From: Mytilisepta virgata
Taxonomy: Eukaryota; Mollusca; Bivalvia; Mytilida; Mytilidae
Direction: 5' to 3'
DNA: 64,000 bases
NCBI GenBank assembly: GCA_028015205.1
Contig: CM051514.1
Coordinates: forward strand, 37,774,150-37,838,149
Part shown: positions 1 through 12,447 of the stretch, in pieces
Layout: every line of letters starts with the position of its first letter
Numbering within the stretch: position 1 is the stretch's first letter
Notes under the pieces: generated by a model
Seen by the model: only the letters and a program-made list of their open reading frames with translations
The model's database searches: none
Told to the model about the DNA's origin: nothing
Position numbers and translations under genes: made by a program

Positions 1-90
1 CCTCAGATAAATGTTCAGCAGATGAAATTGGTTTCAATGTTAAATAATATGTCACTCATTTGGTAAATATAAAATAGTAATAAGGACAAC

Positions 91-124
<34 letters not shown>
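91..124. repeat. Poly-A run
   Basis: An uninterrupted run of 34 adenines at the left edge of the Pearl-like block. It could be a retroposed tail or simple slippage. Confidence 0.95.
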
Positions 125-126
<2 letters not shown>

Positions 127-625
127 GAAAGCTACAGTCGCCTTGAAACTTGCACTTCTCGCAGTTAATTAAGACACTTACCGAAATTCAAAAGTCTAAA
201 ACTTTAATGCCCATTTACAGATGCCATGAAGAAATTAAATCACTACATCCAATAAAAATGAAAAACGTTTAGGTGATAATCTTAAATTTGTAATCGTGGG
301 CGCCTAATTTGAAAATCAAAATTCTAAAACCTTACTGCACATCTAAATGTGGCATATGACAATACTGTTAAGAAACAGAATGCAGAAATTGAAGAACTAA
401 AGATGAATTCAGGCCACATGTTTAAATTCGCGATTTTCTATATTTGACACCTGTGGGCCCCAAGTTTTAAAAATCAAACATCTGAAACATTACTGCACAT
501 CTACGTATGCTGTATAACAATACTGTATATAAATAAAATACATAAATTGAAATAGAAATTTACCTCACAAGCTTACACGAAGAAAGTCGGTTCTCCGAAA
601 GTGCGGCGATAAAAACAAATTATAT
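125..625. repeat. Second Pearl-like tandem family (about 158-bp unit)
   Basis: Repeated phrases (AAAATCAAAATTCTAAAACCTTACTGCACATCT and variants) recur with anchors near 205, 333 and 491, and the block ends with GTGCGGCGATAAAA. The same phrases occur at 42530-42875, where the end is a microsatellite plus hairpin. This is a dispersed non-coding element. Confidence 0.7.
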
Positions 626-1410
626 GTTACCAAGGAGTTTACCCCACAAAATAACCAAATAAATCCAATATCATCTCATGACAGAGTTACACGTATACTC
701 CTTCATTTTCACAGATCTAACATTTTTAACAGTAAACTTAAAAGTATTAATTCTCTTTAAAACAAGACAACGGAAAATATAACAATTCTCTGTAAAAACT
801 CCTCGACATGTTAGGAGTAGATCTTGCAAAGAACACAACAAAAAAACATTCATTATACTATATCTGCTACATGTAGTTCATATATCCACTACTGCATGTC
901 ATATCAAAACCAATTTCTTGACATATAGTAGGTCGAGTTAACACTGATAGAATATACTTATAACGGGTAAAAACAATATAGTATTTCCTAGTCTCTTTTT
1001 TATATCAATTTCAAATTTTAAACCAGTATATTTTAATTGTTAATTTTATACACCATTACGCATTAAACTTTCAGATAAATCTAAGCTAGAATACATGTCC
1101 ACGTGAAGCTAATGTATGCAGTAATATAATTCAATATTTCTTTTGGTCGTTTCTTGGTCAGATATTCCAAAACAATCAATACACCAATTCTCCTAAGATT
1201 AACCACTTTTTTAATTGATGGAGTAGTACTACGCAAAACATTTCATAGGACTACAAGTAAACATTGATATGTCTGTGTAATTCATTGTTAAATTGCAGTA
1301 AATATATCTTTTGACAATATAAAAGGATACAAAAAATAACCAAATATGAAGACGATAAATGGTAAAATGCTTAACAATAGCAAGCAACAAAATGCCAAAT
1401 TGAAATAGAA
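626..1410. other. Non-coding, nothing recognised
   Basis: AT-rich sequence with only short chance ORFs. No splice-bounded exon, RNA gene or known repeat was recognised. Confidence 0.6.
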
Positions 1411-2515
1411 TAGAGAATGGAAACGGCGAATGTGTCAAAGAGACAACAACCCGATCAAAGGAGAGAAACCAGCTCAACGCTACCAATGGGTCCTCAACGC
1501 AGCAAGAAAATACCGCATCCGGAGGCGGGGTTCAGCTGGCCCCTAAACAATAATGTATACTAGTTCAGCAAAATGGAGGGCACACTAAACTCCGAAACAT
1601 AAAAATGAACCAAAATTTAAAAAAAAACACAAGACTAACAAAGGCTAGAGGTTCGTGACTTGGGGCAGACGCAAAAATGCGAAGGGGTTGAGCAGGTTTT
1701 GTGAGATCTCAACCCTCCCCTATACATCTAGCCAATGTGGAATACACACAGTAAAACGCATGTCAAAAGATGTTAAAACGGGTAACATAAGAAACTAAGC
1801 AAACTGACAATGATCAATATATATCAACAAAGGACTACTAGCAGTTACTGACATGCGAGCTCCAGACATCAATTAAACTGATTGAAAGATCATATCTGTA
1901 TCATATAGAAAATCAGCCACAATCCCTTCCGTTAGGGGTTTAGTATCGTGCCATCATAAATTATACCAGAAGAACATAACCCGTATCATGCCAACAACTG
2001 GTTTTAGAATTAATGTGCTTATTTCAGATTCAAAGACCCTATGAGTGAATCAATATTAATCCAAAAACAAAATGCCATCTTTAATGACTTGATAACAGTA
2101 ACGTAACTATATCCCTTGTTGATAGGTCTGTTTAAAGGTTTGATTAGCTTTTCAGGTGAATGACGACATGTTTGTGCTTTGTATAGAATATTAATAAAAC
2201 AGATTGAATGTGAAATACCTGCACATACATGTATAAGATGTTTGCACGCTGATTTATATTTACGAATGAGGCCCTTGTACCGATGATCAAATTTAGTAAA
2301 CGTTTTGACAAGTTTGTGATATCGAAATCTTGGCGTAATAATTTTTCAGTAATACAGAGATTTCTTTCGTTAAAATCAAATACGTTGTTACATACACGAG
2401 CGAATCTAACAAGTTGAGATATATAAACACCATACGATGGCGCCAAGGGAACGTCGCCATTTAAAAACGGATATTTAACAATAGGAAATGAAAAATCATC
2501 TCTCTTATCGTACAT
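1411..2515 (-). mobile_element. Retroelement remnant, family C (reverse transcriptase end plus tail)
   Basis: On the minus strand this begins with a reverse-transcriptase C-terminal segment (MYDKRDDFSFPIVKYPFLNG ... YGVYISQLVRFAR) open for 123 codons at 2515-2144. An about 0.7-kb tail follows, down to the AGAATGGAAACGG phrase at 1411. The same tail occurs in pieces at 19552-19697, 33836-34060 and 62262-62322. The coding part lacks the catalytic N-terminal half, so this is a 5'-truncated dead copy. The RT clade is uncertain; a Penelope-like or other non-LTR origin is possible. Confidence 0.8.
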
Positions 2516-5500
2516 TTTAGTATTAATCTTCCAGCCTATATTGATCCATAGGTAGCTGTCGTTGAAAACTTTGGAAAGCTACATGCAACTTTCGTTGATT
2601 ACTTGAAAGCTTTTAGACATGATGATATATGCCAGCTTGTTCGTGAAGGAAAATTACATGTCTGCATTACATAATGTCCTGATTATATAACGTACCACCG
2701 GGAAAGATTGAAAAAGTTTCAGCTCTTTAAACGACCAACAGATACATGTACTATTTATGCACTGACCATTTTCAGAAAATTTCTTGCAAAATCACAACAT
2801 TTTGAATATGTCAATTGCGTATTTCTGTTTTGTGTTTGTTTGTTTTCGTATAAAATTTTTTTAAATGTGAATACATTTTGAAAAAAAATTGTTATGATAA
2901 ATAAATAAAAAAAAATTAAATAAAATGACAATACTCAAATATTAAAAAATGTATCAGAGCCGTTACATAGATTATTCATTCGATCTTCAACCTGAAAACT
3001 GTATGTTAAAATAGGATACCTTATTTGTAGTATGTATGGTTAAAAATTGCAATTGCAAATTCATACTTATATGACAAAGTTAAATTCACTTTTCTACTTG
3101 CAGGAACCGAACACTACGGAGGATTTGGCGGATAAAATAAATATATAAGAAATTAAATAAATACATTATTTTTGCATTTATTTATATAGAGTATATAGTT
3201 TTATATATTTTACTCAATCAAAATGTTGTAATTATTCATTTTTGAATAATCATCCAAGCTTAACTCTTGGGTGTCGTAGAGGTCACACATAATAGAATAT
3301 AAAACAAAAGTGTTTATTAAAATAAATACACACATATTTTACGCATCGTCTAAAGACTTCTTCTGTTCTATATGTACTTTATCTATTATATACATGTATC
3401 TGTATTAATACTAGTAATTATAAATAAAATGTGTGTTTGTCCGATTTCAACGAGGCTCTATCCAAATGTGCGTCTTAAAAAAAAATAATAATAAAACAAC
3501 ATCGTACCCCTCGATGGTTCATATTCTGGATCCTACACATACTTTGGCAACAGCTTTCTTGTTCAAGGCTGACAATAAACCTGATCACTAATAAAGTGTT
3601 GTTCGTTAATTACATGTGTGTATTATATTAATTTTCGTATAAATTCAATATAGCAATCCGCATCGATTAAGGAATTCAAAGTATCAACAAAATCATGGTT
3701 CAGATCATACAATTAAACACAAACCTCAAATATTTGACTAGAATAATCATAAACCCTTTTAATACCGAATCAAAATATTCAAGCTTATTTCAATACTGAA
3801 TTATGAATAAATCTCCAAATATCTAAGAGAAATTGTTAATCTGAATAAATCAGGTAATTCTATCATAAAATCATTAAAATTGCACATAAAGAAACATTAA
3901 ATTCTTTCAGACAAAAATCTCTACATTTGACAATAATAGAAGAATGAAAACTCTAGTAATAAAAGTATGGGTAAAGGTGGGGGAAGGGGGGGGGGGGGGT
4001 AATTCAAAATATCGAAAAATGAAAAGGGGGGGGGGGGGGGGTAGTTAGAATTTGACAATTGAGCCCAAAAGGGGATAAAGATTACTCTTCACTCACATAT
4101 AATTCTACATAAATCATGCAGCTTACATTGAAAACTCATAAAAAACAAAATATTGAGTGTGAATGGGCCACTCACACGTATGCTGGCCTCGGACGTTAGA
4201 TACCCTATAAAATCTATAAAAATACTATTTATCTCATGGTCAGGAATATTCATGCGTTAAATATACACTTGAAGCATAGTTACCTTGTTCCTCTGACCAA
4301 GATGCAAACGATAATCTTTAAGATATCATTGACATATACAAAAACCATGCCGTTCATTCAAGGGGTTATTTTGAAAGTGGGGAATGAAACTACCACAATA
4401 CTAGTTATAACTTATAGTATAAAAAAAAACTTTGACATGTCGTCCCATTTACCGTGCGGCCCAATCCACTGACATTTACATTAAACGTCCTGCAGATAAT
4501 AGATGTATTCTTTGCAATATTCATCGATGAATTGTTATACAATATAACATTTGGAGAATGTCAATTGGGCATTTTTGTGGATCAGTGTTTTGGGCTGTGA
4601 ATATGGATAGTTATTAGATAAAACGTTCACTGGACTTGAACCATAAGTTGAAATTGCATAACACATTTTAGTATGAATCTTCAGAAATGACGAAACAGTT
4701 TTCATCGCTGCCTAATCAGATTTATCCTCATAACTTCGAAAGCCCAACCTTGCATTAACTATGGCAGATTTGGTAGGACATATATATTACATGAAATACT
4801 ATTTTTGGTATATTCAATTCAAAACTCTGATGTTGTCTTCTTGGCATCACCATTATTGCTCAAATGTTTAGTTAGATTCACTGTATTTTATCTCGTCGAT
4901 AAGTACATCACAGTATGTTTTATTGTATCCAAAAAAGTATAATTTTATTTTTGTTGTTTATTAGAAAGACATTTATTGAGGCATGGCATTATTATATGAA
5001 TTTAATAACTCCAGTAATTCAATTTTGTTCTAAACTTTGTTCTGACTGCAAGGCAGTAAATCTTGTTTTAGTGTTATCTTGATTTTGTTTGAAATCTCAG
5101 AAATACTAAAAGTCAAGATAGTCAAGATTACATAGGACTTAAATGGCCGTTTAAGATCAAACTGGATTGTAAACATGTAATGAATCCAAAACCGTGGAAT
5201 TTACAACAATAAACCCTTTAAGTGCAATTCACAACAATCAAATAAACCGTTTAAGTGCAGATTTTACAACATAAAAAAAACTGAGTAAGGACAAACGTAT
5301 GTGTAAAAATACAAAAAATACTCGACAGATTCAAAAACTTTCTTTATTTCAAGACAATACAAAATATCGGTATCATTTTCATGGCAAGTAGCAATATATT
5401 ACCAATTGCACTAATGTTTTTATGGAAACCTATTGGTTTGTATCACTGGAAATGAACATTTCAACAATCCGAAACAATAACCCAATAAACGTTTATTTTT

Positions 5501-5520
5501 TCTGATTTCCTAATGAAATA
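2516..5520. other. Non-coding stretch with two G-runs
   Basis: About 3 kb of AT-rich sequence with no gene recognised. Two G-homopolymers lie 26 bp apart (3985-3999 and 4026-4041). The ORF at 4236-4472 has no supporting features. Confidence 0.6.
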
Positions 5521-5524
5521 TAAC

Positions 5525-5965
5525 TAAAAAGGACAAATATACATAAGGAGCAATCAAAAAACATAATCCATTGGACAGACAACCCGGGAAGACAAATGAA
5601 CAACCACAAGCACAACAAATAAACACAGAAAACTAAATTCCAATGAACAAGAAGAACTCCTATAAGAACCAGAAGTGAACCCTGATGCTCCGGAAGGGTA
5701 AGCAGTTCCTGCTCGGTATACGACATCCGTCGTGAAGTTCAACAAAAACAATCCGGGGAAAGTCACAAATCGGTGGAGGCACATGAAATTTTACGACAGT
5801 GGGAACAGGTCCAACATCATCGTAGATATTAGAACACTGTAATGGTCAATCACTTCGTGATGACGACCGTAAATTTCCTAAGTGATGACGTCAACTTATT
5901 CAACTCCATGATAAAATCCTGGTTAAGAAGCTTTTTGGACAGCAGGAGGAGAATATGCCATATAG
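5525..5965 (-). mobile_element. Retroelement tail, family A
   Basis: The minus strand carries a decayed RT end (FTVVITK-like codons from cggtcgtcatcacg) and then the family A tail: CCTCCACCGATTTGTGAC, TCCGGAGCATC, CCCGGGTTGTCTGTCC and ATGGATTA. The same tail follows an RT fragment directly at 52333-53320, which ties it to that retroelement. ORFs here are tail artefacts. Confidence 0.8.
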
Positions 5966-6399
5966 AGTTTGTAGGAGTGAAAGAATTTTCTACGAGAAAC
6001 ACTGATGACTAAAAGAGCCAGAAATGCGTTAATATGAAAGAACGGATATGACAGATTATGATGGTGCAACAAAATAGCAATATATCAGATAAAAAATAAA
6101 AAGGATACCGTCACAAGACGGTTAATAAATTCCATAAGACCAAAATCCAAAGACACAGTTTGAACCCATAAAACTTTCAAGAGCTGCAAAAAGATCAGTA
6201 CTCCTCAACCAATAAATGAGACAAATCTTTCCAAAACTGTAGCTCTGTTATTGCGTTTATTCATTTTTATGCCACAAACGGATATTCAGTGACGAAAAAA
6301 ACCTCTCACTCAACTGTTAAAGACTGTCTTAATACCAGTATTGCAAATTGTAATAGACGGGATACCGTTCTTTTTAGGATTAGGTAAATTAGAGGACCA

Positions 6400-7080
6400 C
6401 GTGAAGACCATTTCTGCCTAGTTTGGTTCCAATTGGCTATGTAGTTTCAGACAAGATTATTTAATGCATTTTTCCAAAGGGTCCTATGTTGAACTAAGTT
6501 CGGCTGTGGCGGTCATCTTTGTTGACAGTCCGGGTCATCGGACACAATTCTAAAAGAGAACGATTTATGGACCATTTCTGCCAATTTTGGTTCCAATTGG
6601 CTTTGTATTTTCAGACAAGATAATTTAACGCATTTTTCCTTGGGTCCTATGTTGAACTAAGTTCGGCTGAGTCGGCCATCCTTGTGGACACAATTCTGAA
6701 AGAGAACCACCTAAGGACCATTTCTACCATTGTTGCCAAATCTGGTTCCAATATGTCAAGTGGTTTCAGACAAGAAGAATTTTTCAATGAATTTTCCAAT
6801 AGGGCACAATTCTGAAAGAGGACCACCTAAGAACCATATCTGCCAAATTTGGTTCCATCTGGCGCTATAGTTCCACAGAAGAGAATTTTTAAGATGCATC
6901 CCACTTTTTTCTATTTTAAGTAACAGCAGCCATGTCGGTTGAAAGTCGGGAATGTCGGTCACAGATTTTAAAGGGGGCTATCCAAGGGCCATTCCAACGA
7001 AGTTTGGTCCAAATTGTCCAAGTGGTTTCCGACAAGATCGTCATAGGTCAAAATCAATCGTACGCAAGCTAAATGTGGGA
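6400..7080. repeat. Diverged array related to the 166-bp repeat
   Basis: Five degenerate units anchored on TTTGGTTCCAATTGG occur near 6421, 6585, 6740, 6847 and 7002, at spacings of 164, 155, 107 and 155 bp. They share the phrases GTTTCAGA, GGGTCCTATGTTGAACTA and GGC-GCCAT with the 166-bp core of the element at 23.4-25.5 kb. This is an older or different subfamily of the same type. The hairpin end and GGAC microsatellite are not visible here. Confidence 0.75.
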
Positions 7081-7129
7081 TTGTTGGCAATCTTAATGTG
7101 TTGGCTCTTATAGCATGTTTTATACAGAA

Positions 7130-7370
7130 GAGTGTCCTGGTATATAAAGGTGTATGGTTGGGGGGGGGGTACTCATAAAGCCGGTTCAACCCCACAAGAG
7201 TCCCAAAGTCTGTACCTAGCCCGACTATCCTGTCTCTCTGTTGTGTATATTTTTGTTTTGTGCTCTATTATATCATTTTTATCCTGAGTTCTGTCTGTTG
7301 GATAGTGTTGAGTGTTAGATATTGCATCGTTGATCTTTTCTGTTATCCATTTTGTTGTTTGTTTATCAAT
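7130..7370 (+). repeat. Dispersed repeat, family D
   Basis: It shares an ordered series of phrases (GGTACCCATAAAACCGG variant, CCCTTTTATATT, CTGTTATCCATTTTGTTG) with 18440-18650 and 27945-28170. It has no coding potential. Copies sit next to family A tails at 7.4 kb and 18.4 kb, so this may be another piece of a larger retroelement. Confidence 0.7.
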
Positions 7371-7459
7371 TAATTACAAATATAATGTGCCATATTATAA
7401 TTACGTGATCATTATACAATAGTGCAAACAGGGTTTGCCTCCAAAGATTACAAAAATCT

Positions 7460-7645
7460 TCATTGTTTGACGAGCAATAAAAAAACGTAATCCATTGGAC
7501 AGACAAACCCGGGAAGACAAATGAACAACCACAAGCACAACAAATATCACATAAAACTAAAAAAACAATGAAAAACACGAACTCCTATAAAAACCAGGAG
7601 TGAACCCAGGTGCTTCGGATGGGTAAGCAGTTCCTGCTCCGCAAA
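7460..7645 (-). mobile_element. Retroelement tail, family A
   Basis: A short copy of the family A tail in minus orientation (CCCGGGTTTGTCTGTCCAAT, CCTGGTTTTTATAGGAG). The coding part is absent. Confidence 0.8.
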
Positions 7646-8620
7646 ATAATTTGGTGATGCTTATGAAAATAATAAAAAACAGAATGGCCGTTTAAGACAA
7701 AGTATGAGTTCCTTTTGTTTCTTGTTCAAAGTTCACTGGTCTTCATGGTTAGCCTTGTATGTTGATTCCGCGTCTAAAAAGAGTGAAATATATAAATATA
7801 AGCCATTGTATCCTATTTTCATTTCATATATTTATGAAGGAATTTTGATATAGATAGTTTCTAACGTGCATTATTTTTACTTACATATTTACTTTCTACC
7901 AAATATTATAGTTCACATCAGCGTTGAAAACTACGAAATCAATACGTAGTCACCGTTGCTTACAGTACCTAGACAATTCGTTTCGGCGTTTTATTACAGA
8001 TAGAAAATAACCATTTCATTTATATTTTAACGTCACTTATACCAATATTGTTTCCGATGGCATTCATTACTTTCTCTATTGTGTAGACTGTCGTTCACTG
8101 GAAAAGACCACACAATGACCCCATATGTTTAATGAGAAGGGGTCCTTTTTTTTAGGTTTGCCCATATCCTTACATTTTAAGTATGGTAATATTATACATG
8201 TATTCTATTGAAAAAGCGTGACCTACTACACACTTTAGTGTTCAAATCTTTGCATTAAAAAGCTAATATAAACGTGCTGTGATACTATCCGATTCTATAT
8301 CATTTCATCTGTTACCGCCAAGATGATCAATTTCAGATAAAGGTCCGAAAATCAGACGTGCAATGTTAAATTTATGAAAATAGAATATTGTAGACACAAA
8401 TAATATCATCTGCTCCAGCCAATTAATAAACATACCTTATTACAGGAATTCTTTTCACGTGATACTGTTGAAATGGATGCTCTCCCCGTTCCTATCATGG
8501 CGGAATACAAATATGCAGGTCTTTTGGAAACTCTGCTATTTGACAGTTTTCGACAACAATTACATTCACTGCATAATAATCCAACAACCTGAAAAAAACA
8601 TTGTTAATCTAAAAAACATT
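7646..8620. other. Non-coding, possible 3' flank of the receptor gene
   Basis: No gene recognised. If the receptor tail continues past 8621, a further exon or 3' UTR could lie here, but no convincing candidate was found. Confidence 0.5.
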
Positions 8621-8845
8621 TCAAATAATAAATACATAATAAAATAATAAAATGCACATTCGTTTGAACAGAATTAGACCGTGGATGTAAGAGCGCGCGA
8701 AATACATGAAACTTGGAAACACTGCAGCGAATACTTGCTGTCCTGTATACCAACTAATTGTTGACAATGAAATTCTTATTAAATAGACACTGTATAAAAC
8801 AATAAACCTTTTGAAACGTATTTGTAGAAGTGAAGTACGTAAGGT
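8621..8845 (-). CDS. Probable receptor exon 12: start of C-terminal tail (end uncertain)
   Basis: After exon 11 the tail must continue in phase 0. The best acceptor downstream is a long pyrimidine tract ending cacacag at 8846. Reading from it gives TLRTSLLQIRFKRFIVLYSV, which loosely resembles the amphipathic helix 8 (E-V-x-x-x-L-x-x-x-W-x-R-F) that follows NGE in the family, although the usual Trp would be Phe. The frame stays open to a TAA at 8621, but the later part is unusually hydrophobic for a cytoplasmic tail. The exon may therefore end earlier, for example near 8760 where a GTATAC occurs. An alternative acceptor at 7774 gives a 15-residue tail that does not fit. Confidence 0.4.
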   Translation of the reverse strand, partial: TLRTSLLQIRFKRFIVLYSVYLIRISLSTISWYTGQQVFAAVFPSFMYFARSYIHGLILFKRMCILLFYYVFII

Positions 8846-9384
8846 CTGTGTGGTAGAAAATAAACGAAGAAGTAATACACTGATAAAATAAATTCTCACA
8901 GCGCTCTGGCGTCCCAGAGTTTCTGTAATATATCTAAAACAGACCCTATGGCGTCAGCAACATGGGCGATTTCTTATTAGGGACAGAATATGCTTTACAT
9001 ACCGGAGCACTTGAGCTCATGCCAGTTGTCCATGCTTTAGTATTTAGTGTTGTTTATGATATTTTAGTGTTCGATGTCTGAGCCATAGTATTGTCCTAGC
9101 TTCGTCTTTTAACAACACTTGTGTTTTTTGTGATGTGAGTCTGTTGTTTATTTGTTCTGGTCCTTCAGTACTAGGTTTTGTTTTTGTTTTCTACATTTAT
9201 GATTGTTGGATGGCTCACTTTGGTTTTACTGTCGAAAAAATGTGACATGGGACGCTGACAGTGATGATAATCTATTTGTTTGTTCTAGTCATATTCTTTT
9301 TCAACATGCAGAGGGGTGACATTACTGTCGATATAGTAAGATTAGCAATAATAGTAACAATAATAATTTCCTAATTGACTGTGT

Positions 9385-9590
9385 TGAACATCACAACGGG
9401 TGCCGTATACGGAGCAGGAACTGTTTACCTTCCGGAGCACCTGGGTTCACTCCTGGTTTTTATAGGAAATCGTGTTGTTCATTGTTTGTTAGTTTATTTG
9501 TTGTGCTTGTGGTTGTTTATTTGTCTTCCCGGGTTTGTCTGTGCAATGGATTACGTTTTTTGATTTGTTCCCTAGGTATATTTGTAGTGT
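9385..9590 (+). mobile_element. Retroelement tail, family A
   Basis: Plus-orientation copy in the intron between exons 11 and 12: ACGGGTGCCGTATACGGAGC, then CCCGGGTTTGTCTGT and ATGGATTACG. The ORF across it is a tail artefact. A more diverged retroelement tail (GGAGCACTTGAG onward) may precede it at about 8930-9200. Confidence 0.8.
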
Positions 9591-9691
9591 TTCCTAATTG
9601 ACAGAACGAAACGCATTTTTACCTACAACATATTACTAGTACATGTAACTAGAGACGACTATTCTAAAAGGAAATGACCCATAAAACCTAC

Positions 9692-9733
9692 CTCGCCATT
9701 AAAGAAACAAAATAACAATGCCACTAGTAATCC
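9692..9733 (-). CDS. Receptor exon 11: 42-nt exon of TM7
   Basis: The exon is exactly 42 nt and encodes GLLVALLFCFFNGE, phase 0 on both sides, between a tttcag acceptor and a GTAGGT donor. With the FQ that ends exon 10 it forms the FQG...CFxNGE motif of TM7. A separate 42-nt exon for these 14 residues is an old class B1 gene feature: skipping of the matching exon in the rabbit calcitonin receptor (the delta-e13 form) and in a CRF1 variant removes 14 residues of TM7. Skipping here would also keep the reading frame. Confidence 0.93.
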
Positions 9734-9766
9734 CTGAAATTAAAGAGGATTACCTTTAAGAAATAA

Positions 9767-9800
9767 ACACACACACACACATATATTTATATATATATGT
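9767..9800. repeat. AC/AT dinucleotide microsatellite
   Basis: An (AC)n run followed by an (AT)n run just upstream, in gene sense, of exon 11. Confidence 0.9.
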
Positions 9801-10612
9801 AAGCATACCTTGTTTATTTTACTCACTTGATGTTATATGTGATAAATTAATATCTTGTGGAATATATGCATTTTCGCGAACGATGACAATAAAAGGAGAG
9901 CACTTACGCTATTGAAGATATTACGGGAATTTTGAACAGTACAGACAATTTAAGTTTGTCCATTTTCTCCCAGGCGAATAGCTCAAATATGGTCAAGGCA
10001 CACAACGGAACACTATTAAAGAGTCAATTTTCCGTAAGTGATCATAAAAAGGAAAAAGACAATTAATACCATGCGTACGCGTGGGACAGTTTCCAAACAT
10101 TTATGAATTAAGAGCAAGATAGTTTAACATTGACTTTGATGGAATTATCGTGACATACATTCGAACTGTAACTACATTGTGGGTGTACTAATAACACTCA
10201 ATGAGTTTACGTGACAAATTCCGAAAAAACATCAGTAGAGCTAAAGACGGAAAGGAAAACAGAAGAAACTTTTAACACGCAAGTTTCTTAGAAATCATAC
10301 TCTTTCCTATGTTCAAAAGTGGTAGTATCAGTGACTATTTTTGTTTTGTGTTGTTTCTTTTTATTCCTGAACCATATAGTGCTTGTTTGAATTCTTTGGT
10401 ATGAACCGTTCTTCTTTGCTGAAGAAATCACGGCTCCAGCTAGTCTTTTCCCAGTTTTAAATCAACAGGTTCTCAAGTGTTCTTAATCTACCACTTGTAT
10501 ATGAAAATATAAAATACAAAAGAATCTAAGATCGAAAATTTGTAATTTAATTTATGTATTTTTTTTCTGTGCTATAAATACGATAAAACTGTGCTACATT
10601 TGTACTAACTAC

Positions 10613-10751
10613 CTGAAATGATGTTAGTAACGCCGATACCAAATCATAAACGTATTGCCCCCGTTCATCACTATCCTTAGGTCTAAATGGTAACAAAATA
10701 AATTGAACCCCTAACAATGGAATGAGTGTGAGTGTTGCTCTTAATGACTGC
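10613..10751 (-). CDS. Receptor exon 10: TM6, extracellular loop 3, start of TM7
   Basis: The exon is 139 bp, with a cttttcag acceptor (phase 2) and a CAG/GTAGT donor (phase 0). It contains QSLRATLTLIPLLGVQFILL and then PFRPKD, and closes YDLVSALLTSFQ. K/R-A-x-x-ATL-x-L-x-PLLG is the class B1 TM6 signature with its proline kink. PLLGxxF followed by P(W/F)RP is the form I associate with calcitonin and CGRP receptors rather than secretin, PTH or CRF receptors. Residues are about 309-355. Confidence 0.95.
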
Positions 10752-12361
10752 CTGAAAAGAATAAGGATCATATGATATATTATTGACATTAGAATATTTA
10801 TGCTTCGTCAACTGATTTTTTTCCAGTTTTATCACTATAATATTTCTTCCTTGAGAACGGACAATAGGGTCGTTTCAACCCGTGTTTTTTCCACTTAAAA
10901 GTGACAAGGTTTTGCCATTTTCATTGCAAATGGTCGTAAATATATTTTTTCCTGTGCTATAAACAGAAATGCATTTTAATTTCTTAGCAAAGACAATTGT
11001 AATGCTTTAAAATTTACCAGACCTGTAAAAATCATGAATAAAGATGGTTTTGTTCAATTGTCAGGTATTTTGTATCATTCCATTTCTAATATTGTCAAGA
11101 AGTACACTTAGTTTCAAACTTTAATTCTGAGCAATTTTCATGTTAAATAACTAAGTCCAAAATTTCAAATCTGTCTACCAAAGCGATATTATAATGCACA
11201 GAGTATTTAAACTATTTACTTTATTATTAACAGATTTGAAAGGCAAATAACAGACTTTAACTTGAGAATATGAAAGGCATTAGAAGCCCTTTCGAAACAG
11301 ACCCAAGTGGTAAACAAAAGTCTGGAGAAATGGCCATACTACTTTAAAAAAAACTGTACGACTTTGAAAACGTTTAAAGATGTATCTTATTACTTTTATT
11401 TGTGGATTTAATCTTTTCTATAATGTGAAAGCAATCACCACAAAAGCAAATATGAACCAGGGTGAAAACAGATAATTTCAATGATCAAGATCAACAGATT
11501 GCTGTAAAGGGTTTAAATATCAGCTGGGAACAAATGTAAACTGAATTGAATTAATGTAGAAATCAAATGAAAGTTACATTATTATCTTTTTTATATCGTG
11601 TCCGATGAACCGATTGCGTTTTATGTAACTTCCATTAAGCAGAAAAATGATTTAAATGGTTATTAAGTTTGTATGAATATTGTCTCAACAAATGCAGCTC
11701 TTTATATTCATTGAACTTAATTTTTTTTTCAATTATTATACATAGGAAAATATTCAAGGAGAATAACGCACAACCATTAGTTTATTTGTAATAGAATATT
11801 TTCTTAGTAAATTTTACAAATACATGCAATAGAATACCAGATTGTATATCACCATGCAGATATGCTTTAGTTTTTGTGTTGTCTTGTTTTGATTCTCCTT
11901 GATGAGCTGTGTGTATTTTTATTTATTTTTGTTGTTACTTAGTTGTATATTTTTGTCGTGTTAATGTTCCCACTAATTGGCCTTTATTCGATTTTACCCA
12001 CTGTCTTATTATTCCACCGCTTATCGAAGCGGGATATAAATAGTGATGGGGGTGATCGTTCGTCCGTCATTCCGCCCACACACATTACTTGCAACAATTC
12101 GTACACTCGTGAATGTATTTCATTTAAACTTTCACAGAATCTTCAGTACACAGTGGCATTGTGCACCACGTATTTTGTTGTTGATCAGAATGGTTTTTGG
12201 GGTTTTTCCATTGAAAACATTGATTGTGCCATTTCGTCATAATATGATAATGTAAGGGGGTAGACAACCTTAACGTGGAGAAAACGTATGTTTGAAATAT
12301 CTATGATACTAGAAACTGACGGACGCACATATAATCGGAGAGATTAATAATATTTACATAC
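10752..12361 (-). other. Receptor intron 9
   Basis: Intron between exons 10 and 9. Only weak ORFs (11943-12255) were seen, and no repeat was clearly recognised. Confidence 0.7.
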
Positions 12362-12447
12362 CTGACTGGATGTGGTTCTACCTGACTGATAGCCCGTACT
12401 TTTGAACATACAATTCGCAAAATATTTATCAAAAAGAGAATATTAAT
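12362..12447 (-). CDS. Receptor exon 9: second half of TM5 and intracellular loop 3
   Basis: The exon is 86 bp, with a tttgcag acceptor (phase 0) and a CAG/GTATG donor (phase 2). It reads INILFLINILRIVCSKVRAI and then SQVEPHPV. The (I/V)N-x-x-(F/L)L-x-NI-x-R-(I/V)-x-x-(K/T)K-(V/L/M)R pattern is the family's TM5 end and the basic G-protein-contacting loop 3. Residues are about 281-309. Confidence 0.92.

Noticed and set aside
5493..5784. Overlapping minus-strand ORFs
   Set aside because: They are translations of the family A retroelement tail; the same frames recur at 9.4, 14.4, 18.1, 53.1 and 63.0 kb.
7700..7773. Alternative last exon of the receptor (acceptor ctttttag, 15-codon tail)
   Set aside because: The peptide lacks the amphipathic, basic helix 8 expected after NGE; the 8845 candidate fits better.
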